Made by a program: the position numbers and the translations under genes | Part shown: piece by piece, positions 7,412 to 16,006 of the stretch | How positions within the stretch are numbered: position 1 is the stretch's first letter | Layout: the number at the start of each line of letters is the position of its first letter | NCBI GenBank assembly: GCA_025352265.1 | Contig: JANXTS010000013.1 | Span: 1 to 64,000 of the forward strand | Direction: 5' to 3' | Length of the DNA stretch: 64,000 nucleotides | DNA from: Variovorax sp. | GTDB taxonomy: Bacteria; Pseudomonadota; Gammaproteobacteria; Burkholderiales; Burkholderiaceae_C | Notes under the pieces: generated by a model | The model's input: the letters and a program-made list of their open reading frames with translations, nothing else | The model's database searches: none | Told to the model about the DNA's origin: nothing

Positions 7412-8820
7412 GCGCTGTCCTTCGCCAGACCATGCTTCGTCGGCTCGGTTGCCATGTACCCGGCCCACGCGCGGAACATGTTGCGCATCGGCATCTCGCT
7501 GTTGCCGTTGGAGGCACGACCGCCGGGCAAAGATTGCTCGCGCCCTGCCGCACGATGCAGGCTGACCCAGTCGCCGCCATCGGAGCCCAGGCCTTCCTGC
7601 ACGCGGTTGTACGCTTCGAGGTCGTCGGGCATTACCGTCGATGACGGCGAGTTGATGACGTTGGTGTACTTGAGCGCACGTTGAAAAGTCGCGTCGGGCG
7701 CGCCCTTCAATCTGAAGGTGAAGATCTCGACCAGCGTGCGGTCGACCGACAGCGGCCGGATCACGCGGATCTGCTGGAACGAGGTGTGCGGCGAACAGCT
7801 CGGGTAGACGATGGTGTTGTGCCGATTGACACGCAAGATCTCGTCGGCACGCGCCGCGCCCTGGCTGGCTTCGAGCGAGGCGATATAGGCCAGGCTCACC
7901 GGGTCTTTCGGCGGCGTGAAGATGCCTTCCATGTAGCCATGCCCGCCGTCGTAGCCCTTGAGCTCAAGCTTTTCCCAAAACTCGAGCGGCTCACCGTTGC
8001 CGTCGACGATGACGATCTCGAAGGGTTTCTGCGTGCCTTCGGGCATCGACTCGAACTCTTCCTTTGCGGCGCGCCACGACGATTCGTGCGTAGCCACGGC
8101 ATGGATCGTGTCGTGCAGGTTCTCGAAAAAGATCTTCCAGTTGTTGCGCTGGACGACGCGTTGAACGCCGCCAGCGACTTCGACTTCGCCATCCGGTGCA
8201 CGGTCGCAGAAGTTGTCGAGCGAGGTCGCGACGCCACCAAGAAATTCAGGCAGGTCGGGGCCGTCGGCTGCAAGGCTGGCAAAGACGAAGCCGCGGTAAG
8301 TCGCCACGCGCGCCACCCTGCGCACGCCGTTGTCGCGGTCTTTCAAATCCATCGCGGTGTCTTCGTAACCACTCCGCAAGGGCACCGACAGCAGGCTGCC
8401 GTCGCACTTGAAAGTCCAGCCGTGGTACAGGCAGCGCAGGAACTTGCCGGCACTGCCGCTGCCGTCGGGCACGATCTTCGCGCCCTTGTGCGGGCAGCGG
8501 TTGTAGAGCACGTGCACCGCTCCGTCGGAGTGCCGCAGCATGACGACCGGCTCGCGGCCGAGCCACGTGGTGAAGTAGTCGCCGGTGTTCGGCACCTGGC
8601 TCTCGTGACCGACATAGAGCCACGCCTGTCCATAGATGCGGTCCATCTCCAGCTCGAAAATCTCCGGGTCGGTGTAGACGCTTTTGTGCACGCGGTCAGC
8701 CTGCACGAGCGTGTGGGGCGCCGCGCTTCTCTGCGTAAGCGCCGTGGGATAGAAGCGCACTTCTTGCTGGACTTGTCGTGCGACTTCTTGTTCGACCGCA
8801 ACGTCGGTTTGGTTCTGCAT
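7408..8820 (-). CDS. Aromatic-ring-hydroxylating dioxygenase, Rieske alpha (large) subunit
   Basis: Catalytic subunit of a two-component-type Rieske oxygenase (470 residues from the ATG at 8820) that would insert O2 into an aromatic ring. The Rieske cluster ligands are C109-x-H111 (RCPHKG) and C130-x2-H133 (RCLYHGW). The mononuclear iron site shows the usual pattern in NNWKIFFENLHDTIHAVATH, with Asp237, His240 and His245 in the expected spacing. The start was chosen over an upstream in-frame ATG because it begins near the family N-terminus; its ribosome-binding site is weak. It heads a four-gene overlapping operon, divergent from a binding-protein gene and an AraC regulator of the BenR/XylS kind. 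An aromatic carboxylate substrate is likely by analogy but not proven. Confidence 0.9.
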   Translation of the reverse strand: MQNQTDVAVEQEVARQVQQEVRFYPTALTQRSAAPHTLVQADRVHKSVYTDPEIFELEMDRIYGQAWLYVGHESQVPNTGDYFTTWLGREPVVMLRHSDGAVHVLYNRCPHKGAKIVPDGSGSAGKFLRCLYHGWTFKCDGSLLSVPLRSGYEDTAMDLKDRDNGVRRVARVATYRGFVFASLAADGPDLPEFLGGVATSLDNFCDRAPDGEVEVAGGVQRVVQRNNWKIFFENLHDTIHAVATHESSWRAAKEEFESMPEGTQKPFEIVIVDGNGEPLEFWEKLELKGYDGGHGYMEGIFTPPKDPVSLAYIASLEASQGAARADEILRVNRHNTIVYPSCSPHTSFQQIRVIRPLSVDRTLVEIFTFRLKGAPDATFQRALKYTNVINSPSSTVMPDDLEAYNRVQEGLGSDGGDWVSLHRAAGREQSLPGGRASNGNSEMPMRNMFRAWAGYMATEPTKHGLAKDSA

Positions 8821-8980
8821 CGGGGGCTCGCTTTCAGAATACGAACATGGCTGCATTCTGGGAATGGTTTTGCGCCGCGTCTGTCCGCTTCGAGAATGCA
8901 CCGCATTGCCCGAAATGGATAGCCCGAGCGGCCGGTCGCCACCAGACTCGCGAGTACATCAAGTTACTTGGAGGATCTTC
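8821..8980 (+). promoter_or_regulatory. Divergent regulatory region between dioxygenase operon and binding-protein gene
   Basis: This 160-bp gap must hold both promoters. On the plus strand 8907-8921 reads TGCC-N6-GGATA, one base from the TGCA-N6-GGNTA half-site used by XylS/BenR-type activators. An 8-bp inverted pair (TGCATTCT at 8852-8859, AGAATGCA at 8893-8900) flanks the centre. On the minus strand a TATTCT box near 8836-8841 with TTCCCA 17 bp upstream is a plausible weak, activator-dependent promoter. A clear GGAGG ribosome-binding site precedes the binding-protein ATG at 8981. The sites are pattern matches only. Confidence 0.35.
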
Positions 8981-10174
8981 ATGCCTGCTCTGTCACAGCT
9001 TCCCCGCAGCCTCGCCTGCCTGACTTTCGTGTTGGCGGCGACGCTGTCGTCGGCCGTCGGCGCACAGGGCGTCAAGGTCGGCCTCGCGCTCGACCTGTCC
9101 GGTCCCTTCGCTGCGCTCGGCGCCGATTCCAAGACCGGCTTCGCGGTCGCGATAAAGCAACTCGGGGGCAAGCTCGGCGGCGTGCCGGTGACGTACGTCG
9201 AAGCCGACACCGGCGGCAACCCCGACACAGCGCGGCAGGCAGTCGACCGCATGGTGCAGCGCGACAAGATCGACCTCTTTACCGGCCCGATCGGCTCGCA
9301 AGTGGCGCTGGCGGTCGGCCCGGTGCTGTTCGCAGCCAAGGTACCGTACATGTCGAACAATACGGGCCCGAGCGCGTACTCCGGCGCGCAGTGCAACGCG
9401 TACTTCTTCGGCACCTCGTACCAGAACGACGCGTACCACGAGTCGGCCGGCAAGTTCGCCTCCGACAAGGGCTTCAAGAAGACTATCGTCATCGCCCCCA
9501 ACTACCCGGGCGGTAAGGATGCCGCCAATGGTTTCAAGCGCGCCTACAAGGGCACCGTCGCAGATGAAATCTTCACCAAGCTCGGCCAGATCGACTACGC
9601 ACCGGAGCTCGCGCAGATCCGCGCCGCCAAGGCCGATTCGCTCTACTACTTCTTGCCCGGCGCCATGGGCATCGCCTTCGTCAAGCAGTTCGTCGCGGCC
9701 GGCTTGTCGAAAGACGTGACGCTCGTGTCGACAGCCTTCGCCGCCGATGAAGACATGATCGGTGGCGTCGGCGAACCGATGCTGGGCATCTTCAACACCT
9801 CGCATTGGGCGCACGACCTCGACAACGATGCCAACCGCCGCTTCGTCACCGACTACCGCGCGCAAAACGGTGGCCGCAATCCATCGCTCTACGCCGCGCA
9901 AGCCTACGACGTGCTGATGGCGATGGACGCCGCCGTACGCGACGTCGGCGGCAAGGTGGGCGACAAGCCTGCTGTGCTGAAGGCGATCAAGGCCGCCAAG
10001 TACAAGTCGATTCGCGGCGACTACAAGTACGGCGCCAACAACTTCCCGATCCAGAACTACTACCTTCGCGTCATCAGCAAGGATTCCACCGGCCGCATCA
10101 CCAACAAGCTGATCGGCACCGTCATGACGAATTACGTGGACACGGGCGCGCCGCTCTGCACCGCCAAGCTGTAG
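8981..10174 (+). CDS. LivK-type periplasmic substrate-binding protein, probably for an aromatic compound
   Basis: A 397-residue Peripla_BP_6 family receptor of a branched-chain-amino-acid-type ABC transporter. The ATG at 8981 follows GGAGG by 7 nt and gives a signal peptide ending near SSAVGAQG. The mature N-terminus KVGLALDLSGPFAALGADSKTGF is the family signature, followed by VDRMVQRDKIDLFTGPIG and, near the end, YKSIRGDYKYGANNFPIQNYY, typical of members that bind aromatic acids. No permease or ATPase gene (livHMGF) is adjacent, so it must work with a transport complex encoded elsewhere, or act as an orphan receptor. Its divergence from the dioxygenase genes suggests it captures their substrate. 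Confidence 0.88.
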   Translation: MPALSQLPRSLACLTFVLAATLSSAVGAQGVKVGLALDLSGPFAALGADSKTGFAVAIKQLGGKLGGVPVTYVEADTGGNPDTARQAVDRMVQRDKIDLFTGPIGSQVALAVGPVLFAAKVPYMSNNTGPSAYSGAQCNAYFFGTSYQNDAYHESAGKFASDKGFKKTIVIAPNYPGGKDAANGFKRAYKGTVADEIFTKLGQIDYAPELAQIRAAKADSLYYFLPGAMGIAFVKQFVAAGLSKDVTLVSTAFAADEDMIGGVGEPMLGIFNTSHWAHDLDNDANRRFVTDYRAQNGGRNPSLYAAQAYDVLMAMDAAVRDVGGKVGDKPAVLKAIKAAKYKSIRGDYKYGANNFPIQNYYLRVISKDSTGRITNKLIGTVMTNYVDTGAPLCTAKL

Positions 10175-10237
10175 ACCCCAAGGGCACGCTTGTTGCTGCG
10201 ACAGTTCAGGTCTACGCTTACGGGCGAGGGAGTGACC

Positions 10238-11278
10238 ATGAAAGCTTTGTCCAGCCAGCAGCTGTCGCCGTTGTATCGGCATGAGGTTTTTCGATCGCGT
10301 CATGCGGACGAGACGCAGGCGCTCGTCAGCGCCGAGCTGAAGTCGCATCGCAGCCACTGGGGCCGTGGCCCGGTCGACTCGGCTTTCTTCCGGGCCGGCC
10401 TGGGGCCGATGTCGTTGTGCATCCTGCGCTACGGCTGTGCAGTCGATATCGAGCCCGATTCGCTCGACGATTTCGTGCTCGTGCAGATGCCTTTGCGCGG
10501 CCGCGCCGAGGTGCGCATGGGCAGCGAGTTGGTGCAAATCCATGCGGGCCAGGGCGCAGGCATTTCGGCGCATCGGCCGGTCAAGGTGAAGTGGCACGCC
10601 GGCTGCGAACAGCTCATGCTGAAGATCGAGCGCAAGCATCTGAACGAGGTTGCGCGGCAAGCTTTCGCACCGGGCGATGGTCAGGGTCGCTTGGACGACA
10701 GCAACATCGAATTCGAGACACCGTTGCGGCTCGACGATGCCATCGGCATGCAATGGAGTCGCCTCGTGGCGGGGTTGGTCGGCCTGTTGCCGGTGTCCGC
10801 GCCGGTGCAGGGCGGCGGCACCTACGACCCACAGTGGTTGCTGCACTACGAAGACAACCTCATTCGCTACCTGTTGTGCCATCAGCCGAACTCGGCGCGA
10901 CGTCGACACGATGGCGTCCGACGCTCGAATGAGAAGACCGGGCGAACCGATCTCCTGCCGCTGCGTCGCGCCGAAGAGTTCATGCAGAGCCGCCTTGGGG
11001 AAAGCCAGTCGCTCGACGACATCGCACGCGTCGCGGGTGTGAGCCGCCGCACGCTGAGCCTGATGTTTCGCCGCCACCGCGAAGCTTCGCCCATGGAAGC
11101 CTTGCGCAACCTGCGACTCGACGCGGCCCACGCGCAGCTCGTAAGGCGCAGCGCCGACAGCGTGACCGACGTCGCGCTCGGCTGCGGCTTCTCGCATCTG
11201 AGTCGCTTTTCGGCTTCTTACCGCGAACGCTTCGGCAAGTTGCCGAACGAAACCTGGCGTAGCGCCCGGCTCCGTTGA
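10238..11278 (+). CDS. AraC-family transcriptional activator (BenR/XylS/AntR-like)
   Basis: A 346-residue regulator. The N-terminal ~200 residues match the ligand-sensing AraC_binding_2-type domain of XylS/BenR proteins (region around LDDFVLVQMPLRGRAEVRMG). The C-terminal ~100 residues hold two helix-turn-helix motifs: QSLDDIARVAGVSRRTLSLMF, then SVTDVALGCGFSHLSRFSAS with the family motif FSHLSRFS. The ATG at 10238 follows a GAGGGAG ribosome-binding site. Lying 63 bp after the binding-protein gene and facing the dioxygenase operon, it is the obvious candidate to activate both in response to the aromatic substrate. It converges with the peptide-transporter operon 49 bp downstream. Confidence 0.88.
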   Translation: MKALSSQQLSPLYRHEVFRSRHADETQALVSAELKSHRSHWGRGPVDSAFFRAGLGPMSLCILRYGCAVDIEPDSLDDFVLVQMPLRGRAEVRMGSELVQIHAGQGAGISAHRPVKVKWHAGCEQLMLKIERKHLNEVARQAFAPGDGQGRLDDSNIEFETPLRLDDAIGMQWSRLVAGLVGLLPVSAPVQGGGTYDPQWLLHYEDNLIRYLLCHQPNSARRRHDGVRRSNEKTGRTDLLPLRRAEEFMQSRLGESQSLDDIARVAGVSRRTLSLMFRRHREASPMEALRNLRLDAAHAQLVRRSADSVTDVALGCGFSHLSRFSASYRERFGKLPNETWRSARLR

Positions 11279-11327
11279 GCAGTCGGAACGATCCGCTGAG
11301 AGTCGCCACAGTCCGGTGATCGGCTGC

Positions 11328-12362
11328 TTACAGGCGACCTTCTTCAACCGCGTGGCAGGCAACCTGCACACTGTCGATGGTCAAGAGCTTCGGACGCTCG
11401 ACTCGGCAACGTTCATTGGCGAACGGACACCGCGGATTGAAAGCGCATCCGGGTGGCGGCGCCAACGGATTCGGAACCTCGCCCTGCACCGGCGTACGGT
11501 CGCGCCCGGTCGCGTGCATCTGAGGAATCGCATCGAGCAGCATGCGCGTGTACGGATGGCGCGGCATCGCGAACAACGTGCGCTTGGGCGAAACTTCGAC
11601 CAAGCGGCCGAGGTACATCACGCCCACTTGATCGCTCACGTGCTGAACCACCGCAAGGTTGTGCGAGATAAAGAGATAGGTCAGACCGCGCTCGCGTTGC
11701 AGATCTTTCATGATGTTGAGCACCTGCGCCTGCACGCTCACGTCGAGTGCGGACGTCGGCTCGTCGCACACGAGAAACTCGGGTGCGGTCGCGAGCGCAC
11801 GCGCAATCGAAATACGCTGGCGCTGGCCACCTGAGAATTGGTGCGGGTACTTGACGCCATCGAGCGGATTCAATCCCACCGATCGCAGCAACTCGCCCAC
11901 GCGTTCTTTCAGCGCAGCCTTCTCGGTCACGAGGCCGTGCTCAAGCAAGGGCTCGCCGACGATCGCCTCGACCGTCCAACGCGGGTTCAGGCTCGCGTAC
12001 GGGTCCTGAAAAATCATCTGGATCCGTTGGCGCAGCGCGCGGCCCTTCGGCGACGCGAAGGTCGAGTGCACGTCTTGCCCATCAAAACGGACGCTGCCGC
12101 GGCTCGGGCCGTAGAGGCCGACCATCAGCCGCGCCACGGTGCTTTTGCCGCAGCCCGATTCGCCGACCAGCGCCATCGTCTGTCCGCGCGGAATCGTGAA
12201 GCTCACGCCGTCGACCGCGTGCAACAGCAGGCGCGGTTGCCGCTCGATCACGCGGTTGAGCCAAGGCGCGGAAACGTCGAAGGTGCGCGCGAGATCGTCC
12301 ACCTCCACGAGCGGAGCGGGTGTCACTGCGGGCGTGGTGGTGAAGGGAAGAACAGCGCTCAT
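11328..12362 (-). CDS. Dipeptide/oligopeptide ABC transporter ATP-binding protein (DppF/OppF-like)
   Basis: A 344-residue ATPase of the peptide-transporter family, working with the DppD-like partner just upstream. Motifs are the Walker A GESGCGKST, signature FSGGQRQRISIARA, Walker B (FLVCDEPTSALD), and the C-terminal oligopeptide-binding extension with the Cys-containing CAFNPRCPFANERC segment characteristic of DppF/OppF. The ATG at 12362 overlaps the stop of the preceding gene (ATGA). It is the last gene of the operon and converges with the AraC gene. It starts with [10 protein letters not shown]; a longer upstream reading lies entirely inside the DppD gene and is unlikely. Confidence 0.93.
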   Translation of the reverse strand: MSAVLPFTTTPAVTPAPLVEVDDLARTFDVSAPWLNRVIERQPRLLLHAVDGVSFTIPRGQTMALVGESGCGKSTVARLMVGLYGPSRGSVRFDGQDVHSTFASPKGRALRQRIQMIFQDPYASLNPRWTVEAIVGEPLLEHGLVTEKAALKERVGELLRSVGLNPLDGVKYPHQFSGGQRQRISIARALATAPEFLVCDEPTSALDVSVQAQVLNIMKDLQRERGLTYLFISHNLAVVQHVSDQVGVMYLGRLVEVSPKRTLFAMPRHPYTRMLLDAIPQMHATGRDRTPVQGEVPNPLAPPPGCAFNPRCPFANERCRVERPKLLTIDSVQVACHAVEEGRL

Positions 12363-13357
12363 GCGATGGCCTCCTTGCCATGGTGCGCGTCGTGCAGCCA
12401 GCAAGCCGCGCTGGTCGCCCCAGCAGAAATCAGTTCGGGCCGCTCTTGCATGCAACGGTCGAAGGCGCGCGGGCAACGCGGGTGATAGGCACAGCCCTTA
12501 GGAATCGCGTTGAGCCGAGGCATCGCACCGTCGATCTGGTTCAGGCGCTCGCGCTCGATCGCCATGTCCGGGATCGACGCCATCAGCCCCGCCGTGTAGG
12601 GATGCGCCGGCGCATGGATCACCTCGTGCACCGGCCCAATTTCCACAATGCGACCGGCATACATCACGGCCACGCGATCGCAGGTTTCGGCAATGACGCC
12701 CATGTCGTGCGTGATGAGCATCACCGCGGCCCCACGCTCGCGGCACAGACGCTTCAATAGCTGAATGATCTGCGCCTGGATGGACACGTCGAGTGCGGTG
12801 GTCGGCTCGTCGGCGACGATCAGGGTGGGCTCGGCTGCCAGCGCCAGGGCGATGACGACGCGTTGCCGCATTCCACCGGAAAACTGGTGCGGATAGTGAT
12901 CGATGCGCTGCGCCGCAGCCGGAATTCCGGTGTCTTCGAGCAGCGAGATGGCGCGCCGCCGCGCTTCGCTTTCATTCACGGGCAAGTGCGCGCGAATGGT
13001 CTCAGTGATCTGTCGGCCGACCGTGTACAGCGGGTTGAGCGAGGTCAGCGGGTCTTGAAAAATTGCACCGATGCGCTTGCCTCGGATGTGCCGCATCTGC
13101 TGGTGGTTGAGATGGTCGATGCGCTCGCCTTCGAGCATGATCTGGCCACCCGCCACACGGCCCGGCGGTTCAAGCAGGCCGATGATCGATGCGCCGGTGA
13201 GCGACTTGCCCGCGCCCGATTCACCGACCACCCCGAGGATTTCTCCGGGCGCGATGTCGAACGAGATGTCGTCCAGCGCGCGCAGCGTGCCGCGCCGTCC
13301 TGGGAATTCGACGACCAGATGCTGGACGTCGAGCAGCTTCGCGTTATCACTCCTCAT
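12359..13357 (-). CDS. Dipeptide/oligopeptide ABC transporter ATP-binding protein (DppD/OppD-like)
   Basis: A 332-residue ATPase with Walker [12 protein letters not shown], signature [16 protein letters not shown], Walker B ([12 protein letters not shown]), and the peptide-transporter C-terminal domain with the [14 protein letters not shown] cysteine motif. The chosen ATG at 13357 begins [10 protein letters not shown] and overlaps the permease stop (ATGA). The 3' end overlaps the DppF-like gene in the same way. The pair of non-identical ATPases is normal for Dpp/Opp systems. Confidence 0.93.
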   Translation of the reverse strand: MRSDNAKLLDVQHLVVEFPGRRGTLRALDDISFDIAPGEILGVVGESGAGKSLTGASIIGLLEPPGRVAGGQIMLEGERIDHLNHQQMRHIRGKRIGAIFQDPLTSLNPLYTVGRQITETIRAHLPVNESEARRRAISLLEDTGIPAAAQRIDHYPHQFSGGMRQRVVIALALAAEPTLIVADEPTTALDVSIQAQIIQLLKRLCRERGAAVMLITHDMGVIAETCDRVAVMYAGRIVEIGPVHEVIHAPAHPYTAGLMASIPDMAIERERLNQIDGAMPRLNAIPKGCAYHPRCPRAFDRCMQERPELISAGATSAACWLHDAHHGKEAIA

Positions 13358-14265
13358 TGCAGCCTCGGATTCAGCGCGTCGCGCAGCCAGTCGCCCAGCA
13401 GGTTGACGCTCAGCACGATCAAGACCAACGCAGCGCCGGGAAACACCGACAGCCACCACTCGCCCGAGAACAGGAACTGGTTGCCGATACTGATGAGCGT
13501 GCCGAGCGACGGCGAAGTCGGCGGCACACCGACCCCCAAAAACGACAGCGTCGCCTCGGTGATGATCGCTGTTGCGACCTGAATGGTCGCCAGCACGAAG
13601 ACCGGGCCCATCACGTTGGGCAACACGTGTTTGCGCATGATGCGCAGCGGCGTGACGCCGGTGACGCGCGCGGCCTGCACGTATTCCTTGTTGCGCTCGA
13701 CCATGGTCGAGCCCCGCACCGTGCGCGCGTAATCGACCCACTTGGTGAGCGAGATCGCGAGGATGAGCACGCCGAACGCCACCGTGTTCTGCGCGTTCGG
13801 GAACAGTGCGCGGCCGACGCCGGCGATGAGCAGCGCCACGAGGATGGTAGGAAAAGACAGCATCACATCGCACAGACGCATGAGAAACGAATCGACCCAG
13901 CCACCGCGAAAGCCCGCGAGCAACCCCAGCGCAACGCCCACCACCATGGACAGCAACACCGAGGCGATGCCGACCACCAGCGAGATACGGGCACCGTACA
14001 TGAGCGTCGACAGGATGTCCCGGCCCTGGTCGTCAGTGCCGAGAATGAAGCGGCGCGAACCAGCCTCGACCCAAGCCGGCGGCAAGAAAGCGTCCTCGCT
14101 GCGAAGCGTTGCGAGGTCGTAGGGATTGTGCGGCGCGATCCATCCTGCGAAGGTCGCGCAGAAGATGCAGATGAAGGCGACGAGCGCCGCAGCCATGGCG
14201 ACGGGCGAATGCCGAAAGCTATAGCCGACATCGCTGTCGTACCAGCGTGCGAGAGTTTTTTTCAT
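13354..14265 (-). CDS. Dipeptide/oligopeptide ABC transporter permease (DppC/OppC-like)
   Basis: A 303-residue inner-membrane permease. It begins MKKTLARWYDSDVGYSF, then a first membrane segment and the OppC N-terminal domain (WIAPHNPYDLATL). Next come LILGTDDQGRDILSTLMYGARISL, a family hallmark, and the EAA loop (EYVQAARVTGVTPLRIMRKHVLPN). The ATG at 14265 was preferred over an upstream GTG at 14307 because the extra residues would be encoded by the hairpin region. Its Shine-Dalgarno sequence is weak. It is separated from the binding-protein gene by about 100 bp holding two strong stem-loops, and overlaps the DppD-like gene. Confidence 0.9.
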   Translation of the reverse strand: MKKTLARWYDSDVGYSFRHSPVAMAAALVAFICIFCATFAGWIAPHNPYDLATLRSEDAFLPPAWVEAGSRRFILGTDDQGRDILSTLMYGARISLVVGIASVLLSMVVGVALGLLAGFRGGWVDSFLMRLCDVMLSFPTILVALLIAGVGRALFPNAQNTVAFGVLILAISLTKWVDYARTVRGSTMVERNKEYVQAARVTGVTPLRIMRKHVLPNVMGPVFVLATIQVATAIITEATLSFLGVGVPPTSPSLGTLISIGNQFLFSGEWWLSVFPGAALVLIVLSVNLLGDWLRDALNPRLQ

Positions 14266-14275
14266 TGTGTGGAGA

Positions 14276-14349
14276 GCGGCACCGTGCAGTCCGAGTTTTC
14301 GATGCACGGTGCCGCAAGGATCGCGCCCGCCACTATGGCCGGCGCGATC
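14276..14349 (-). repeat. Two tandem stem-loops between the binding-protein and permease genes
   Basis: Hairpin 1 has a perfect 13-bp stem (arms 14276-14288 and 14303-14315, 14-nt loop). Hairpin 2 has a 9-bp stem, one C/C mismatch and three more pairs (arms 14319-14331 and 14337-14349, 5-nt loop ACTAT). Neither is followed by a T-run in the direction of transcription, so they look more like mRNA-stabilising or partial-termination elements than full terminators. Their place after the binding-protein gene fits the common need for more receptor than permease. Confidence 0.7.
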
Positions 14350-14364
14350 TAACTCAGAGTGAAC

Positions 14365-15951
14365 TTACGGCTTGATGCTCATCCACTTGAAGGGCATGTA
14401 GTTGTCAGCCATTTGCGTCAGCTCGACCTTCTTGCTCACGCCCCACGCAAGCGCTTGCTGATGCAACGGCAAATGGCCGACGTCGTCGGTGTGCAGGGCA
14501 AAGGCTTCCTTGATCATCGCGTCGCGCTTGGGCTTGTCGGTTTCCGACTGGATCTTTTTGGTCAACTCGTCGACCTTGGGGTTGCAATACGCGCCCAGGT
14601 TGAACTGGCCGGCGCCGGTCTTGTCGTCGGGACATGCGATCAGCGCGGTCAACGCGTTGTGCGAGTCGTAGGTGGTCGGGGTCCAGCCCAACAGATAGAA
14701 GCTGGTGTCGCGGCGCAGGATCTTCGGAAAGTAAGTGCCCTTGGTTTCGGTCGCGAGGTTGACCTTAACGCCGATGCGCGCCAGATTAGCCGCCACGCTT
14801 TGGCAGATCTGGCCGTCGTTGACGTAACGATCGTTCGGGCAGTTCATCGTCACTTCGAACCCGGTTGGGTAACCGGCGTCGGCCAGCAGCTTCTTGGCGG
14901 CTTCGATGTCATACGGCAGGCGCTTGTCTTGCTCGGCGGTCCAGCCGTTGATGCCTGGACCGACCATCAAGGCAGTCGGGCGCGAGGCGCCGCGCATCAC
15001 CGTGCGCTGGATGCCGTTGATATCGATCGCTTGATAGAAAGCCTGGCGAACACGCTTGTCCTTGAAAGGGTTCTTGCCCTTGACGCTGGAGTAGAGCAAC
15101 TCGTCGCGCTTCTGGTCCATACCGAGAAAAATCGTCCGCAGCTCTGGGCCGGCGATGACGCGGGCATTGGGGCTGGCGTTGATGCGAGCCACGTCTTGCA
15201 CTGGTACGGGTTCCATCACGTCGATCTCGCCCGAGACCAATGCGGCCACCCGTGTGGCGGGATTGGAGATCGGTGTGAAGATGACCTCTTGCACGTTGCC
15301 TTCGATCTTTCCCCAGTAGGTCGGATTCCGGGTGAAGACTGTGCGCACGTTCGGCTGGCGTTCGCGCACTCGGTACGGGCCGGTGCCGTTGGCCTTGAAC
15401 GAGGCGGTGTTCTCGATGCCCTTGCGGCGGTCGACAGGCAGGGTTGCCTTATTGTCCTCGCACCATTTCTTGCTCATGATCATGAGCTGGGTGATGACGT
15501 CCGGCAGGATCGGAAACGGGCCCTTGGTTTCGATCTCGATCGCGAAGTCGCCATCCTTGCGCACTTCCTTGATGTCGGTGGTGTTCGACTTCATGTCCGA
15601 GCCCTCGCCGGCAGCCCGAGCAAAGCTGAACAGCACGTCGTCGGCCGTGAACGGTGTGCCGTCATGAAATTTGACGCCCTTGCGCAGTTCGAAGCGCCAG
15701 ACCGTGGGTGACGTCTGCTTCCAGCTCGTTGCGAGCAGCGGCGCCACCGTCAGATCCTTGTTGCGGCCGACCAGGGTGTCGTACACATTGGCGTCGGTGC
15801 TCAGCTGCAGCGATTCGTTCAGCGAGTGCGGATCGAGCGACAGTGCATCGCCCTGGTTCGCGATGCGAATGGTCTGCGCGTTGGCCAGCAAACTGGTGGC
15901 AGTCAACGTGAGCAGCGCAGCCGCTGCGAGCATATTTCGCTTGAAACTCAT
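14365..15951 (-). CDS. Peptide/oligopeptide-type ABC substrate-binding protein (SBP family 5)
   Basis: A 528-residue periplasmic receptor of the DppA/OppA family. The start ATG at 15951 (MSFKRNMLAAAALLTL...) is preceded by GAGGAG at proper distance and yields a signal peptide cleaved near NAQ|TIRIANQG. Family features are LLATSWKQTSPTVWRFELRKGVKFHDGTPF, the usual SBP_bac_5 core, and DIEAAKKLLADAGYPTGF near residue 350. It is the third gene of the operon after the DppB-like permease and the M20 hydrolase. The hydrolase suggests the ligand is an N-acylated amino acid or peptide rather than a free dipeptide; that is inference. Confidence 0.92.
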   Translation of the reverse strand: MSFKRNMLAAAALLTLTATSLLANAQTIRIANQGDALSLDPHSLNESLQLSTDANVYDTLVGRNKDLTVAPLLATSWKQTSPTVWRFELRKGVKFHDGTPFTADDVLFSFARAAGEGSDMKSNTTDIKEVRKDGDFAIEIETKGPFPILPDVITQLMIMSKKWCEDNKATLPVDRRKGIENTASFKANGTGPYRVRERQPNVRTVFTRNPTYWGKIEGNVQEVIFTPISNPATRVAALVSGEIDVMEPVPVQDVARINASPNARVIAGPELRTIFLGMDQKRDELLYSSVKGKNPFKDKRVRQAFYQAIDINGIQRTVMRGASRPTALMVGPGINGWTAEQDKRLPYDIEAAKKLLADAGYPTGFEVTMNCPNDRYVNDGQICQSVAANLARIGVKVNLATETKGTYFPKILRRDTSFYLLGWTPTTYDSHNALTALIACPDDKTGAGQFNLGAYCNPKVDELTKKIQSETDKPKRDAMIKEAFALHTDDVGHLPLHQQALAWGVSKKVELTQMADNYMPFKWMSIKP

Positions 15952-16006
15952 GGGGGAAAACTCCTCAGGTTTGGAGAAACGGATGGACGAGATGAAAGAG
16001 ATCAAG

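Noticed and set aside
7681..8922. Long open frame on the plus strand opposite the Rieske alpha subunit
   Set aside because: It mirrors the alpha-subunit gene, whose Rieske and iron motifs are unmistakable; the plus-strand translation shows no family features.
8993..11371. Very long open frame on the minus strand across the binding-protein and AraC genes
   Set aside because: It is antisense to two well-supported genes, is rich in His/Arg/Gln/Val as expected from a shadow frame in high-GC DNA, and has no recognisable domain or ribosome-binding site.
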